Of a stretch of 64,000 nt of DNA, positions 17,118-25,723 are shown piece after piece. Within the stretch, counting starts at the first letter, position 1. Each line of letters begins with the position of its first letter. The notes under the pieces are model-generated. The model made no database searches and was not told where the DNA came from. It saw nothing but the letters and a program-made list of their open reading frames with translations. The stretch lies in contig NZ_JANRMI010000002.1 in the NCBI RefSeq assembly GCF_029531655.1, positions 372,001-436,000 on the forward strand, read 5' to 3'. Both the position numbers and the translations under genes were made by a program. Source of the stretch: Bdellovibrio svalbardensis (GTDB lineage: Bacteria > Bdellovibrionota > Bdellovibrionia > Bdellovibrionales > Bdellovibrionaceae).

Positions 17118-17988
17118 ATGCGATCATGATCACGACGGCGCCTGCTGTTTGAAAAAGACTCAGGCGCTCTTGTAGAAGCAAAAAGCCAAACAGCGCCGCA
17201 AATGGCGATTCTAATAAAAACAACATACTCGCTGTTGTATCCGTCAAAATTCTTTGGGTTCTTACTTGCAGATAAAAGGCAACGATACTGGAACCCAAGC
17301 CCAAAGCCAAAACTCCCGCCCAGGCTTCCATATTTGTGACTTTCCATGTGATTGAATCCTGAAAGAACAACAGGGGAGTCAAAACAACCAAACTCCAAAA
17401 AGATTGAAAGTTATTGAAACGGAAGGCGTTGCCAACCTTGGTGGAAACTTTGCCGATATAAATAATATGAAATGCGGCAAGGATGGAGCAGGCGACAGTC
17501 CATAAATCTCCGGTATTTACTCCCGCAAGATCCGCATCCATCAAAATAAAAGTTCCCAGCAAGGCTACCGCTGCCAAGGCATAGTTGCGCCAATGATTGG
17601 GGCTTTTAAAGAACCAAGCGTTGAACAGTGGAACTAAAATGACATAAAGACTGGTGATGAAACCACTTTTGGTGGCAGTGGTATATTTAAGTCCGATGGC
17701 CTGAAGCAAAAGCATCGTACCGAGAATGGCTCCGGCCGGAAGGGCGCGCAGAAAATCCTCTTTCGCGGATCTTAAAGCAGGGCCCTTAACTACAAGGTAG
17801 ATAATCTCACCAATAACCGTGGCGGCAATGAATCGATAAACCAAAGTCTCTGTCGGGGTGAAAGCCTGCATGGCCCACACGGTGGCGGCAAAGCCAAAAC
17901 CCCAAAGAACTCCGGCAAAGACCAATTCAATGGCGGCGCGATTTTTAGTCAAACGCCTCAGCCCAGATGCGAGTTTTGTCGATACCAT
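17056..17988 (-). CDS. EamA/DMT superfamily permease
   Basis: An inner-membrane transporter of 310 residues with ten predicted helices in two EamA repeats (FAGVLWGFGFAATVWAMQAF early, then WAGVLALGLGSSIVAFYLQV with RTQRILTDTTASMLFLLESP in the second half). Members export metabolites or amino acids; the substrate is not deducible. ATG at 17988 has GAGG three nt away and lies inside the end of the upstream reductase gene (44-nt overlap); a TTG at 17952 directly overlapping that gene's stop (TTGACTAA) is an alternative start. The two minus-strand genes are probably one transcript. Its C-terminal coding end overlaps the DUF475 gene on the other strand. Confidence 0.87.
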   Translation of the reverse strand: MVSTKLASGLRRLTKNRAAIELVFAGVLWGFGFAATVWAMQAFTPTETLVYRFIAATVIGEIIYLVVKGPALRSAKEDFLRALPAGAILGTMLLLQAIGLKYTTATKSGFITSLYVILVPLFNAWFFKSPNHWRNYALAAVALLGTFILMDADLAGVNTGDLWTVACSILAAFHIIYIGKVSTKVGNAFRFNNFQSFWSLVVLTPLLFFQDSITWKVTNMEAWAGVLALGLGSSIVAFYLQVRTQRILTDTTASMLFLLESPFAALFGFLLLQERLSLFQTAGAVVIMIASILQILWDPSSKTTGKPQEQ

Positions 17989-18667
17989 CGACCTCGATCA
18001 ATTGATGTTTTACTTCTTTGATCATCCCACCGTTACCGCACATGTAGAAGGTAGTGGGGATGTTTTTATAATCAAATTCAGAAATGAAATTTTGAATATA
18101 ACCCTTCTTGCCTTTCCAGTCTTCACCGGGACGGCTCAATACAAACTCAAATTTAAAATCTTTAAGTTCTTTGGCAAGAGCTTCCAACTCAGGTTGGTAG
18201 TACATATCTTTTTCTGAACGAACTCCGAAGAGCATGCGATAGCGCAGGTTCGGATACTGTTCTTTTTTAGAAAGCAAGTAGCAGATATGTTGAGAGAGGC
18301 CCGTGCCCGTATTAAGGAAAACAATTTGTTCCGTTGGCGGTTCTTGGAAGAACACTTTGCCGAAAGGTCCAGTGAAGTTGAGAAGCTCTCCACCTTTGAG
18401 GCTCCAAACGAAAGTCGAGGCGATGCCGTTTTCGACAAACTTAAATAGCAATCTAAAGCCGTTTTTGTTTCGGTCGTCAGAAGCGATAGAGTAAGCGCGC
18501 AAAACAGGTTTTGCTTCCCCTTGAGGGACATTGAGCATCACAAACTGACCCGCTTTGAAGCTAAAATCAGCAGGATTGTCAGTTTTCACCACCAATTCAC
18601 GAACTGTCGGGGTGTGATCGATGATTTGATCGACTCTCATATGGTAGATCGTACGTGCAGAGGACAT
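17945..18667 (-). CDS. Ferredoxin/flavodoxin-NADP reductase-like flavoprotein
   Basis: A 240-residue FNR-type oxidoreductase. FAD-binding RAYSIAS follows the barrel segment FKAGQFVMLNVP, and the nucleotide domain shows NTGTGLSQH (the GTG-phosphate motif), RMLFGVRSEKDMYYQPEL and FYMCGNGGMI (Cys-Gly-x-Gly). This set is typical of Fpr, which shuttles electrons between NADPH and ferredoxin or flavodoxin. The ATG at 18667 follows CAAGGAGCCCCG, a strong ribosome binding site; the frame is open 45 codons further upstream but that portion has no FNR similarity. It is transcribed with the EamA gene. I keep the gene symbol empty because Fpr versus other small FNRs cannot be separated by eye. Confidence 0.88.
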   Translation of the reverse strand: MSSARTIYHMRVDQIIDHTPTVRELVVKTDNPADFSFKAGQFVMLNVPQGEAKPVLRAYSIASDDRNKNGFRLLFKFVENGIASTFVWSLKGGELLNFTGPFGKVFFQEPPTEQIVFLNTGTGLSQHICYLLSKKEQYPNLRYRMLFGVRSEKDMYYQPELEALAKELKDFKFEFVLSRPGEDWKGKKGYIQNFISEFDYKNIPTTFYMCGNGGMIKEVKHQLIEVDGIDKTRIWAEAFD

Positions 18668-18784
18668 CGGGGCTCCTTGTGAGTGGTCTTCATCTATATG
18701 CTGAAAATCCCAGACAGTCCAACAATTTACCTTGTTACGAAACCTCGCATTCACTAAAATTATGGAAACTAACGAGGTTACATC

Positions 18785-20878
18785 GTGAATATTGCGCAGC
18801 ATCTGGTATTACCCCTTCTATTGCTTCTGGGATCATCTGTAAACGCTCAAGAATTGGGTTCACCAACGGATTCATCCACGGTAACTCAAGAAGTTAATTC
18901 TTCCGCCACTTCAACTCCTCAGACCGCGGCCCAAGAAGTGGAAGACGTTCCGGCTCCACAACGTTCGTTGCTTAAATCGGCAGCGACGAAAGATTTCAAC
19001 AAAGCCCTTTATTTCGATCAAATTGATAACGGTCTTATTCTTCCGCCTCTTGAATTGGACTATGAACTTTCCGCTAATGGAAAGCAGTTGCGAGTGGGCA
19101 ACGTGACTTTGACCGAAAAGAATTTTTTCTTTGGTCTTATGCCTTTGGGAAAAACCCATTCGCAATTGAACCAAGTGGTCTCTGCTGCCGATGCGGAAAA
19201 AATGGTTCTCGTGATGGCTTGGCCAGAAAAGCTTCTGAGTTCTGGAAATCTTGAGATGATTTCCAGAACAGGGGCGGTGTTGTGGAGAACAAAAGTATCG
19301 CAGGCAAATATCCTTTCTTGGAATCAAAAACTGGAAGGCTGGCGCAAGGGTTTGCTTTCGGCCGGAGTTCCCGCCAGCAATTTGCGTGGTGGAATTTTTG
19401 GCGCTCAATATGCCATTTTGAATACTGAAGCGGCCGGTGTTTTTGCCAATGCCAATGAGTCTTTCCGTTTCTGTTTGTCTTTTGAAGAGGGACGCAATCA
19501 ATCGAAGCTTTGCTCGCAACGTTATGCCGTAAAAAATACGGACAAGGGCCTTGTGATGAGTAAAGTTCGTGCGGACAAGGCGACTGCGCGTATCTTAGTA
19601 AATAACGAAGATGCTCCGTTGAAGCAGACATCTCCAGTTGCGACGGATGTGCCGGTGGGGTTCTATTCAGAACTTTCGACAGGCGAAAGTTATGAGTTCG
19701 TGAGCATTCCGAACAAACTTCAGTTGATGGATATTGCAGATACCAGCAGTGATAAAACTTTACGCATTGTCGGTTACGACACAAGACCTCTAGGTCGCTC
19801 CATCATTTTAAATCCTGATCAATATACGAAGTTGACCAAGCTTCTTGGCTTTGAGGCAACCATCGGGGATCCACGTAAGTTTTGGGCCGCCGCAGTTCCC
19901 ACCAGCGATCCAAGGATCTACTTGCCAGGTCAGGGTGGCGGTGTTTTCCAACAAAGATTTGAGCTTTCAGAAATTCCGCGCAGACAGTCTCGTGTTTATC
20001 TAAGCAAAAGAACTCCTTCGGGAACTTATGTTGATGGCATTGAGCTCGAGGGGCGCAAGCAAGCCACGTCAGAAGTGTCATCGACTCAAAACTCCATTGA
20101 GCTGGATCAAAAAGACCCAGGTCATTTCTATTGGAAATTTCAAGCCAAAGAACGTGGTCAAATCAACCGCTCTTACTTGAATGTTAATTTCGAAGGCAAG
20201 ACCTATAAGTCCTATTACGAAATCTACAAAGGCTTTCCTCGCGAATTGTCAGCTCGTCTTTCTGCGGTGAGTGCTTCGGGAACATTGATCTTTTTAGGTG
20301 AGCTTGCCTACAACCAATGGTTTGAAGATATCTTGGGTTGGAGCAACTACTATGTTTCTCGCCAGCGCTGGGGCTTCGCTGCAAAGTACTTCCAATCTTT
20401 CAATCAGCTGACAGTTGATAAAACCACTGGCAAGACCGCCCCCTTGAGCGTTCTGAATGTGGACTTGAAATACCGCTTTACCCCGGGTCTGTGGAATCGT
20501 GATGAAACGGTGGGTGCCTTGGCTTCCTACCAAAATGTTAATTTCGATCAGTTGAAAGCTCCTATGATAGGGGTGGGCGGTTTCTGGGCTCGTTCGATGC
20601 CGAAAGTGATTGATGATATTTTCAATGTCGTTGAATTAATGCGCTATCCAAAATGGGTGGATATGGAGTTCATTTACTATGTGAAGTCGATGGACTCGAA
20701 CGTTACTTTGAACTCCTCCATGTCGCTGAACTTCCACGGTAAGGTTTTATGGACGGATTCTTTGTTCGGTGAGGCGGGCTTTGGTTACAAACGTTATGCC
20801 TTCACGGATACAGCATTGAACCAAAAAGCGGAATTGAACACCTTTTATGGAACAGTTGGACTTGGTTTGAATTTCTAA
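18785..20878 (+). CDS. Large outer-membrane-type protein, paralogue of 53414-55180
   Basis: A 697-residue exported protein. The signal peptide (VLPLLLLLGSSVNAQ) is followed by a variable Ser/Thr-rich linker, several beta-rich modules (LVMAWPEKLLSSGNLEMISR, then a pair of Cys in FCLSFEEGR and KLCSQRY), and a C-terminal barrel-like region ending in the outer-membrane signature GTVGLGLNF with terminal Phe. The same module order and recognisable local matches occur in the 588-residue protein at 53414 (FTWPAGLLKEGQLAIKN; FCIYRETEG; YLNVKAGEN), so they are paralogues. GTG start at 18785 has GAGG eight nt upstream. No enzymatic motif seen; function unknown, surface structure or transport inferred. 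Confidence 0.7.
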   Translation: MNIAQHLVLPLLLLLGSSVNAQELGSPTDSSTVTQEVNSSATSTPQTAAQEVEDVPAPQRSLLKSAATKDFNKALYFDQIDNGLILPPLELDYELSANGKQLRVGNVTLTEKNFFFGLMPLGKTHSQLNQVVSAADAEKMVLVMAWPEKLLSSGNLEMISRTGAVLWRTKVSQANILSWNQKLEGWRKGLLSAGVPASNLRGGIFGAQYAILNTEAAGVFANANESFRFCLSFEEGRNQSKLCSQRYAVKNTDKGLVMSKVRADKATARILVNNEDAPLKQTSPVATDVPVGFYSELSTGESYEFVSIPNKLQLMDIADTSSDKTLRIVGYDTRPLGRSIILNPDQYTKLTKLLGFEATIGDPRKFWAAAVPTSDPRIYLPGQGGGVFQQRFELSEIPRRQSRVYLSKRTPSGTYVDGIELEGRKQATSEVSSTQNSIELDQKDPGHFYWKFQAKERGQINRSYLNVNFEGKTYKSYYEIYKGFPRELSARLSAVSASGTLIFLGELAYNQWFEDILGWSNYYVSRQRWGFAAKYFQSFNQLTVDKTTGKTAPLSVLNVDLKYRFTPGLWNRDETVGALASYQNVNFDQLKAPMIGVGGFWARSMPKVIDDIFNVVELMRYPKWVDMEFIYYVKSMDSNVTLNSSMSLNFHGKVLWTDSLFGEAGFGYKRYAFTDTALNQKAELNTFYGTVGLGLNF

Positions 20879-20897
20879 AATCAATAGCCGGAAATGG

Positions 20898-20925
20898 GGC
20901 TGAATAGGGCAACTGTTCAGCCTTT
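20898..20925 (+). terminator. Weak terminator-like hairpin
   Basis: Stem GGCTGAA / TTCAGCC with an 11-nt loop, followed by only three T residues, 20 nt after the outer-membrane gene. It may attenuate rather than fully stop transcription. Confidence 0.4.
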
Positions 20926-21007
20926 AGACAGCTAAGAATTTATATAGCCGCAGGGCAACCTGGTTTCGATCTTGCTCTCTTGGGTCCTTATTGAAAAGGA
21001 AATCCCC

Positions 21008-22018
21008 ATGAGAGCATTTTTACTTTTTGGACTCTTTGTATTTAGCCTGATCTGTTCCATTTTCCTGGGAGCAGAGAAAGCCTATGCTCGGGACACTCAA
21101 GCGGGGTCCTCTGCCAAAATAATCAACGACTCTCTGGTGCAGAATTTGCGTTGCCAGAACTTGACTGTAAACGCGATTTACTGGGCCATTCGCGATGATG
21201 CCTTTAAGGTCAAACGCAATATTCCTTTGCAGAATTGGGGCTTCAGTAGTGGTGGTGCGGATATTGGTGGATGCTGGGCGCTATCTAGCACACAAAGAAT
21301 GTTTTCCTATTTGGCCCGCTATAATGAGCCCACGGCCTTGTCATCTCCTGAAAGAACTGAACATGTACTTAATATGGTTCGTCGCTCGTCCCCAGATGTT
21401 GTTTCCAATGATCGTGGCACAACCCAGAGTCCGATATTGAAAGAGTGGCCATATCGGCAAAGGGCTGTGTTTTCTCTTCGTGAAGATGCCCTCGTTGATT
21501 CTCTTGTTTTAAATATGCAGGGTTTGTGGGCCGATATTGCCAAAGGCTATAAGCAAAAAATCGCGGGAACCACGGTTGATAGAAATTTTGTAGCAGACAT
21601 TCAAGTCAATCAGGCAAATCGCTTTTTTCGCTTTGGCAACTTAGGAATGGGACTTGGCTCGGGGGCTCTTGATCGCGAGGAAAACCAAAAAACGATGCAG
21701 CTTTTGATGAAGAATCTTTCTGGAAAGCGTTTGACGCTTCTTAATTTGCGCGTTGACCAATTCACTCAGCATGTGGTCATGGCCAAGTTTTACTGGGTTC
21801 AAAGCAATGGTGACATTCGCATTGTCGTCTACGACTCGAATCAATGGATGACCGATCATGAAGTGATTTACAAGGTGAGCGAACGGCAGTTTTATGCCCC
21901 GGATATCATGGGGTCTCTCGGGGGAAATGGCCCTTTGGGAGTCTTCATTGTGAGCGAAGAAGAGCGTGAAGACCTTGAAACTGCCATGTTGAAGCACTAT
22001 CAAAGACAGTGCTTGTAG
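21008..22018 (+). CDS. Predicted secreted papain-like cysteine protease
   Basis: A 336-residue exported protein. The signal peptide (LFVFSLICSIFLGAEKAYA) is followed by a segment GGADIGGCWALSSTQRMF in which Cys89 sits in a CWALSS context closely resembling the CWAFS of papain-family enzymes. Further on, QHVVMAKFYW (His255) and VVYDSNQW (Asp276/Asn278) match the positions of the catalytic His and Asn. Residues are identified from motifs only; overall similarity to known C1 peptidases is low, so the activity is inferred. A protease exported by a predator could act on prey envelope or cytoplasm. The start at 21008 has AAAAGGA upstream; an earlier frame start at 20972 has no leader-like sequence. 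Confidence 0.6.
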   Translation: MRAFLLFGLFVFSLICSIFLGAEKAYARDTQAGSSAKIINDSLVQNLRCQNLTVNAIYWAIRDDAFKVKRNIPLQNWGFSSGGADIGGCWALSSTQRMFSYLARYNEPTALSSPERTEHVLNMVRRSSPDVVSNDRGTTQSPILKEWPYRQRAVFSLREDALVDSLVLNMQGLWADIAKGYKQKIAGTTVDRNFVADIQVNQANRFFRFGNLGMGLGSGALDREENQKTMQLLMKNLSGKRLTLLNLRVDQFTQHVVMAKFYWVQSNGDIRIVVYDSNQWMTDHEVIYKVSERQFYAPDIMGSLGGNGPLGVFIVSEEEREDLETAMLKHYQRQCL

Positions 22019-22025
22019 CACTTTG

Positions 22026-22070
22026 AGCACTGTAAGTATCTAGTGCTGAAAGCACTGTACATATCCAGTG
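22026..22070. repeat. Two 20-nt direct repeats with AGCACT/AGTGCT motif
   Basis: AGCACTGTAAGTATCTAGTG and AGCACTGTACATATCCAGTG (three mismatches) lie 25 nt apart, right after the protease gene. AGTGCTTGTAGCACT at the gene's 3' end adds another inverted copy of the motif. Could be a structured 3' UTR or a protein-binding cluster. Confidence 0.7.
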
Positions 22071-22106
22071 GCGATAGAATCGTCATATAGATAATTTTTC
22101 CAATTC

Positions 22107-22142
22107 AAGGCCGCAGCGATTTGTAATCCTGCGGCCTTTTTC
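22107..22142 (+). terminator. Rho-independent terminator
   Basis: Ten-base-pair stem AAGGCCGCAG / CTGCGGCCTT with loop of 12 nt followed by TTTTTCG. Terminates the cysteine protease transcript and isolates the next operon at 22277. Confidence 0.85.
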
Positions 22143-22276
22143 GTTTCAGAAGCGATAAAACGAGCTTTGTTTGTGAATTTGCGAAAATCGGGGCTGACAA
22201 TTTATGGCCTGCCTCTTGCTTCTAGCGGTTCGGGCTCTAATAAGGTCCGTTTTTGACACCAAAACTGAGGTTCCAC

Positions 22277-25200
22277 ATGTCGTTACGAATAGTTATTGTT
22301 TGTGCTCTGTGTTTGATGGCGCTTTCCATTGCCAGCGCTGAGAGCGTCACAATGCCTCTGAAATCGATCAAAAAGCCTGCCTCTGACTTGATTGCAGGTT
22401 CAGGCCAAGCCATTGACGTGGGGCAGGCCGCAGCCATGGCAGGGCAGGGAGCAGATCTCAGCTTATACAATCCCGCAGACAACAAGATGTGGCAAAACCG
22501 CTCTTATCCAGCAACGGAAGAGGTTGTGGGCGCATTTCCAGATGGGAACTCCGGTGTTAAGTTCCTGTCTGAAGAAGCAGCGATCCGCAAGGCTTTCACT
22601 TACATGTCCCGTGTACAGTCTGTCAGTGAACCAGGAAAGTACTATCGCTTCAGTCTCAGTCGTTACTCTCACACGGCTTTGATGCGTGCGGCTCTTTTAA
22701 GAAAACTCGGCTATTTTGTTGAATCTCCGAAATACTATAAAAACTTGCGTGTTTTCTTCGCCAATGAAGAAGAGAAAACCACATTCCTTTCCAATGCTGA
22801 ACAATACATGATCGTGGATTTGGCGAGTCGTAATTGGGTGATCGAAAACAACACTCAAAATCACAGCTTGGTCTTTTCAGACGCGGTTCTCGAGCCTGCT
22901 TCTGATGAGTATTTCGATATTCATTGGGGGATGGCGCCAGATCCAAATTTCCCAGAACAATTGCCTGCGGTGCAAAGGTTCTCTCGTTACCGTGCATACC
23001 GCGCCTTGATTCTGCCATTTGCTTTGGTGGATGTACCTGAAAGTATCAATCGGTTCTCTCCAAAGTTAGGTTCGGTCCTTTCTGGAAACGTCGTCTTGAC
23101 TCACCCGTCGGCGGAGTCTTTTGCGTCTTGTACTTATGAGGACGCCAGATGGTTGATGCGCAGAATGCAAACGCTGCGTGCTCAGGATTTTGCTGATATC
23201 GTGAAGGCGGGGGCCTTTCCTCCAGAGCTGGAGCCCTTGGTCCTTGCAAAATTATACTATAGAGCTGCGAATGGTTTGGAACTTTTCAATTTGCAAAACA
23301 CCGCAAACTGGCCAAAACCTTCCTTGGATATTTCCAGTTCTTCAGGTTTGGTTCAGCACGGAAAAGTGATGAGAGAGTTCGCTCCAGGCTACCCGCAGCG
23401 TTTTGCGCATGGTGATCGCCAATCTCCCTTCCAGGATGGGGACTTGGGTCGCTATTTAAGTATCCGTGGGAAAACTTCGGTCCTTGAAACAGCTATCAAT
23501 AACATCAATGAACGCCTGAATTTTTTAAGTACCTCTGATCTTGCCAACAAACGCGGTCAGCAAATTCAACAGCGGATCATTGATCATATCAGAACCAATC
23601 CACGCGAACCTTTGTATCAGCCAGTCGAGGCCTGGGGTGGCCCGGTGGGTGGACTTTCTATGCAAGCGGGTCGTCAAGTGACGACGGGCACTTACTATGG
23701 AAGTGCCGCGGCTATTCAGTTGGTGGACAACTTATCTGTGAGTGCCAACATCGGCTATTTCATGGCCCTGGATGGCGTTCCAAAAATTTCTCCAGTGGGT
23801 GGTGCAAATCTGGTGGTGACTCGTGATTACACGCATGTTCGCCCATTGCTTTCAATTCAGGAAGGGACAAAAGTTCCGTGGCAAAATCTGGTGATTCCAC
23901 GATTTATGGGAAAACTTGCTGGCGTGCTGGCGGAAGAAGACCCTAAAGTTGGCGATGGCGCGGTGAAAGTTCCTGGTGATGGCAGCAAACCAACAAAAAT
24001 TCCTCTGGATGCATTCCTCTCTGATCTGCGCGAAGGCGAAGTCTTCACGATCACAGATTCAGTGGCTTTGGCAGCTTATGCTCAAGTTTCTGCCTCTATA
24101 GATACTTTGATGGGTATTACTCCTCTTGATTTTATGAATACTGTGACTCTCGGCGTGGACGGTTCGCGTGCGATTCTTCGTCAAACCAGCTTCATGAGAA
24201 CCAGTGAAGGTGTGCAAGTCTATGTCAGAGCGCAATCGGCCAATGCCTTTGGTCTTTCTTTGGATGTGAACTACTTCATTAATCTTTTGCGCGTCAGAGC
24301 ACAGACGACATTAACGGATCTGCATACAGATGCCTTTATTATCGACTACAAGCCGGAAATGGCCGAGCAGTTGGATCTGACACAAACCGATAACAAATAC
24401 GTGAAAGAGTTCTTGAACACCCGTGCAAGTTTGAAACCGACATTGCGCGCTTTGTTCACACAAAATGATCCAGAACTTTTGTATACCAAGTTTAAATATC
24501 AAAAGTTTGAGATCGACCATGATCTTAAGACAAAGGAAATTCGTACGCGAGTTCTCGCTCGACGAGTGGATTCACTCAACGAAGATCATCTTTTGAAAAT
24601 CCGCTATCCTCGAAGTCTGGATGCTCCGGATTTGGATCCCAAAGATGAAGAAGTGGTGTTGTTCTCAAATAAAAGAGGCGAGTTGGTAGGTCGTGACCTT
24701 CTGGGCTTCGCGATGGACTGGATTTCTGGAATTCTTAACAGATGGGCGCCGCAAGGCCGTATCAGTCTGGCAAATAATGACGATCCAAATCCAGCGAATA
24801 CACCTTACGGTAAAGCTTACTGGAGAACAGCGACGACAGAGTCTGACCTGAGTCTGAATCAAAAACAGTACCCATCGGTGGCAGTCCTTCAACACGTGTG
24901 GGGTGGATGGCATTTGAACCGAAAGTCCTTCATGAGACTTTTGGATGAAGTCCAAGTTCAATTCAAAGGGACACCTATTGCAAACTACCGTTTGATTGAG
25001 CCCGAGGCTTTCTCAAATGTCACGTCGGTCGACTTCTATAGAATCACTGCAAATCTTTCAGTTTTGCCAGGCGGCTTGGATCGCATTCGCGATCTCATCG
25101 TGCAGCCGGATGCTAATGGAAAACCCGTGAGCAGACAGCGTTGGTTGGGTGGTGTGTTCCAAAGACTCAGTGAAAAAATGGGCAACCCGGCTCGCGCGAA

Positions 25201-25723
25201 TGATCGTGAGATGTTCGATGATCTCATGAGAATCTTTGGTAACGGTGATTACAAAGCGGGACTTGCGACCTTCAACACCATGTGTAAAGAAAGCAAAGCA
25301 CAAAGCCGTCAGGGTGGTAAGCATGGCGAAGATTTCCCTGAGCAAAGTACGGGCGCCTGGGAGAATGGTACCTACTATGACTGCCTATTGCCGTGGGTGA
25401 AAAAACTTTTGGAGTACTCTGCGAATTTCCCTAAAGATAAAAAAGCGCAAACGAAGTGGCTCACGAATGTGCTGTACATTTTGGATGAGCAAATCCCATT
25501 GCCACAGCTTCTTAAATTCTTGGGTGAAGAGAATTATATATTCTTTGTGCGCATCAATGGTTTCAGAACCGGTGATGAAGACGGGGATATTGAATACTTC
25601 TCGAACAGTCTTGGCGATCCTAAGAAAAATATCGAATACGCCAACGGTTTGATCAATATGTTCGCGACGAAAACACGTATTTCTCCGATCGAGATGGATC
25701 GTACTCAGGGAGGGTTCAAATAA
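22277..25723 (+). CDS. Very large secreted protein, unknown family
   Basis: A 1148-residue exported protein with signal peptide VIVCALCLMALSIASAES. It has no catalytic motif I can name; it is rich in aromatic and Arg residues with repeated YR/RY pairs, and alternates alpha and beta segments. The stop codon of this gene overlaps the ATG of the subtilisin-like protease gene (TAATG at 25721-25725), so the two proteins are made together and probably work together, for example as a protease and its substrate, inhibitor or scaffold. ATG at 22277 with GAGG seven nt upstream is preferred to an earlier frame opening at 22253. The terminator at 22107 marks this as the first gene of a new transcript. 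Confidence 0.65.
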   Translation: MSLRIVIVCALCLMALSIASAESVTMPLKSIKKPASDLIAGSGQAIDVGQAAAMAGQGADLSLYNPADNKMWQNRSYPATEEVVGAFPDGNSGVKFLSEEAAIRKAFTYMSRVQSVSEPGKYYRFSLSRYSHTALMRAALLRKLGYFVESPKYYKNLRVFFANEEEKTTFLSNAEQYMIVDLASRNWVIENNTQNHSLVFSDAVLEPASDEYFDIHWGMAPDPNFPEQLPAVQRFSRYRAYRALILPFALVDVPESINRFSPKLGSVLSGNVVLTHPSAESFASCTYEDARWLMRRMQTLRAQDFADIVKAGAFPPELEPLVLAKLYYRAANGLELFNLQNTANWPKPSLDISSSSGLVQHGKVMREFAPGYPQRFAHGDRQSPFQDGDLGRYLSIRGKTSVLETAINNINERLNFLSTSDLANKRGQQIQQRIIDHIRTNPREPLYQPVEAWGGPVGGLSMQAGRQVTTGTYYGSAAAIQLVDNLSVSANIGYFMALDGVPKISPVGGANLVVTRDYTHVRPLLSIQEGTKVPWQNLVIPRFMGKLAGVLAEEDPKVGDGAVKVPGDGSKPTKIPLDAFLSDLREGEVFTITDSVALAAYAQVSASIDTLMGITPLDFMNTVTLGVDGSRAILRQTSFMRTSEGVQVYVRAQSANAFGLSLDVNYFINLLRVRAQTTLTDLHTDAFIIDYKPEMAEQLDLTQTDNKYVKEFLNTRASLKPTLRALFTQNDPELLYTKFKYQKFEIDHDLKTKEIRTRVLARRVDSLNEDHLLKIRYPRSLDAPDLDPKDEEVVLFSNKRGELVGRDLLGFAMDWISGILNRWAPQGRISLANNDDPNPANTPYGKAYWRTATTESDLSLNQKQYPSVAVLQHVWGGWHLNRKSFMRLLDEVQVQFKGTPIANYRLIEPEAFSNVTSVDFYRITANLSVLPGGLDRIRDLIVQPDANGKPVSRQRWLGGVFQRLSEKMGNPARANDREMFDDLMRIFGNGDYKAGLATFNTMCKESKAQSRQGGKHGEDFPEQSTGAWENGTYYDCLLPWVKKLLEYSANFPKDKKAQTKWLTNVLYILDEQIPLPQLLKFLGEENYIFFVRINGFRTGDEDGDIEYFSNSLGDPKKNIEYANGLINMFATKTRISPIEMDRTQGGFK

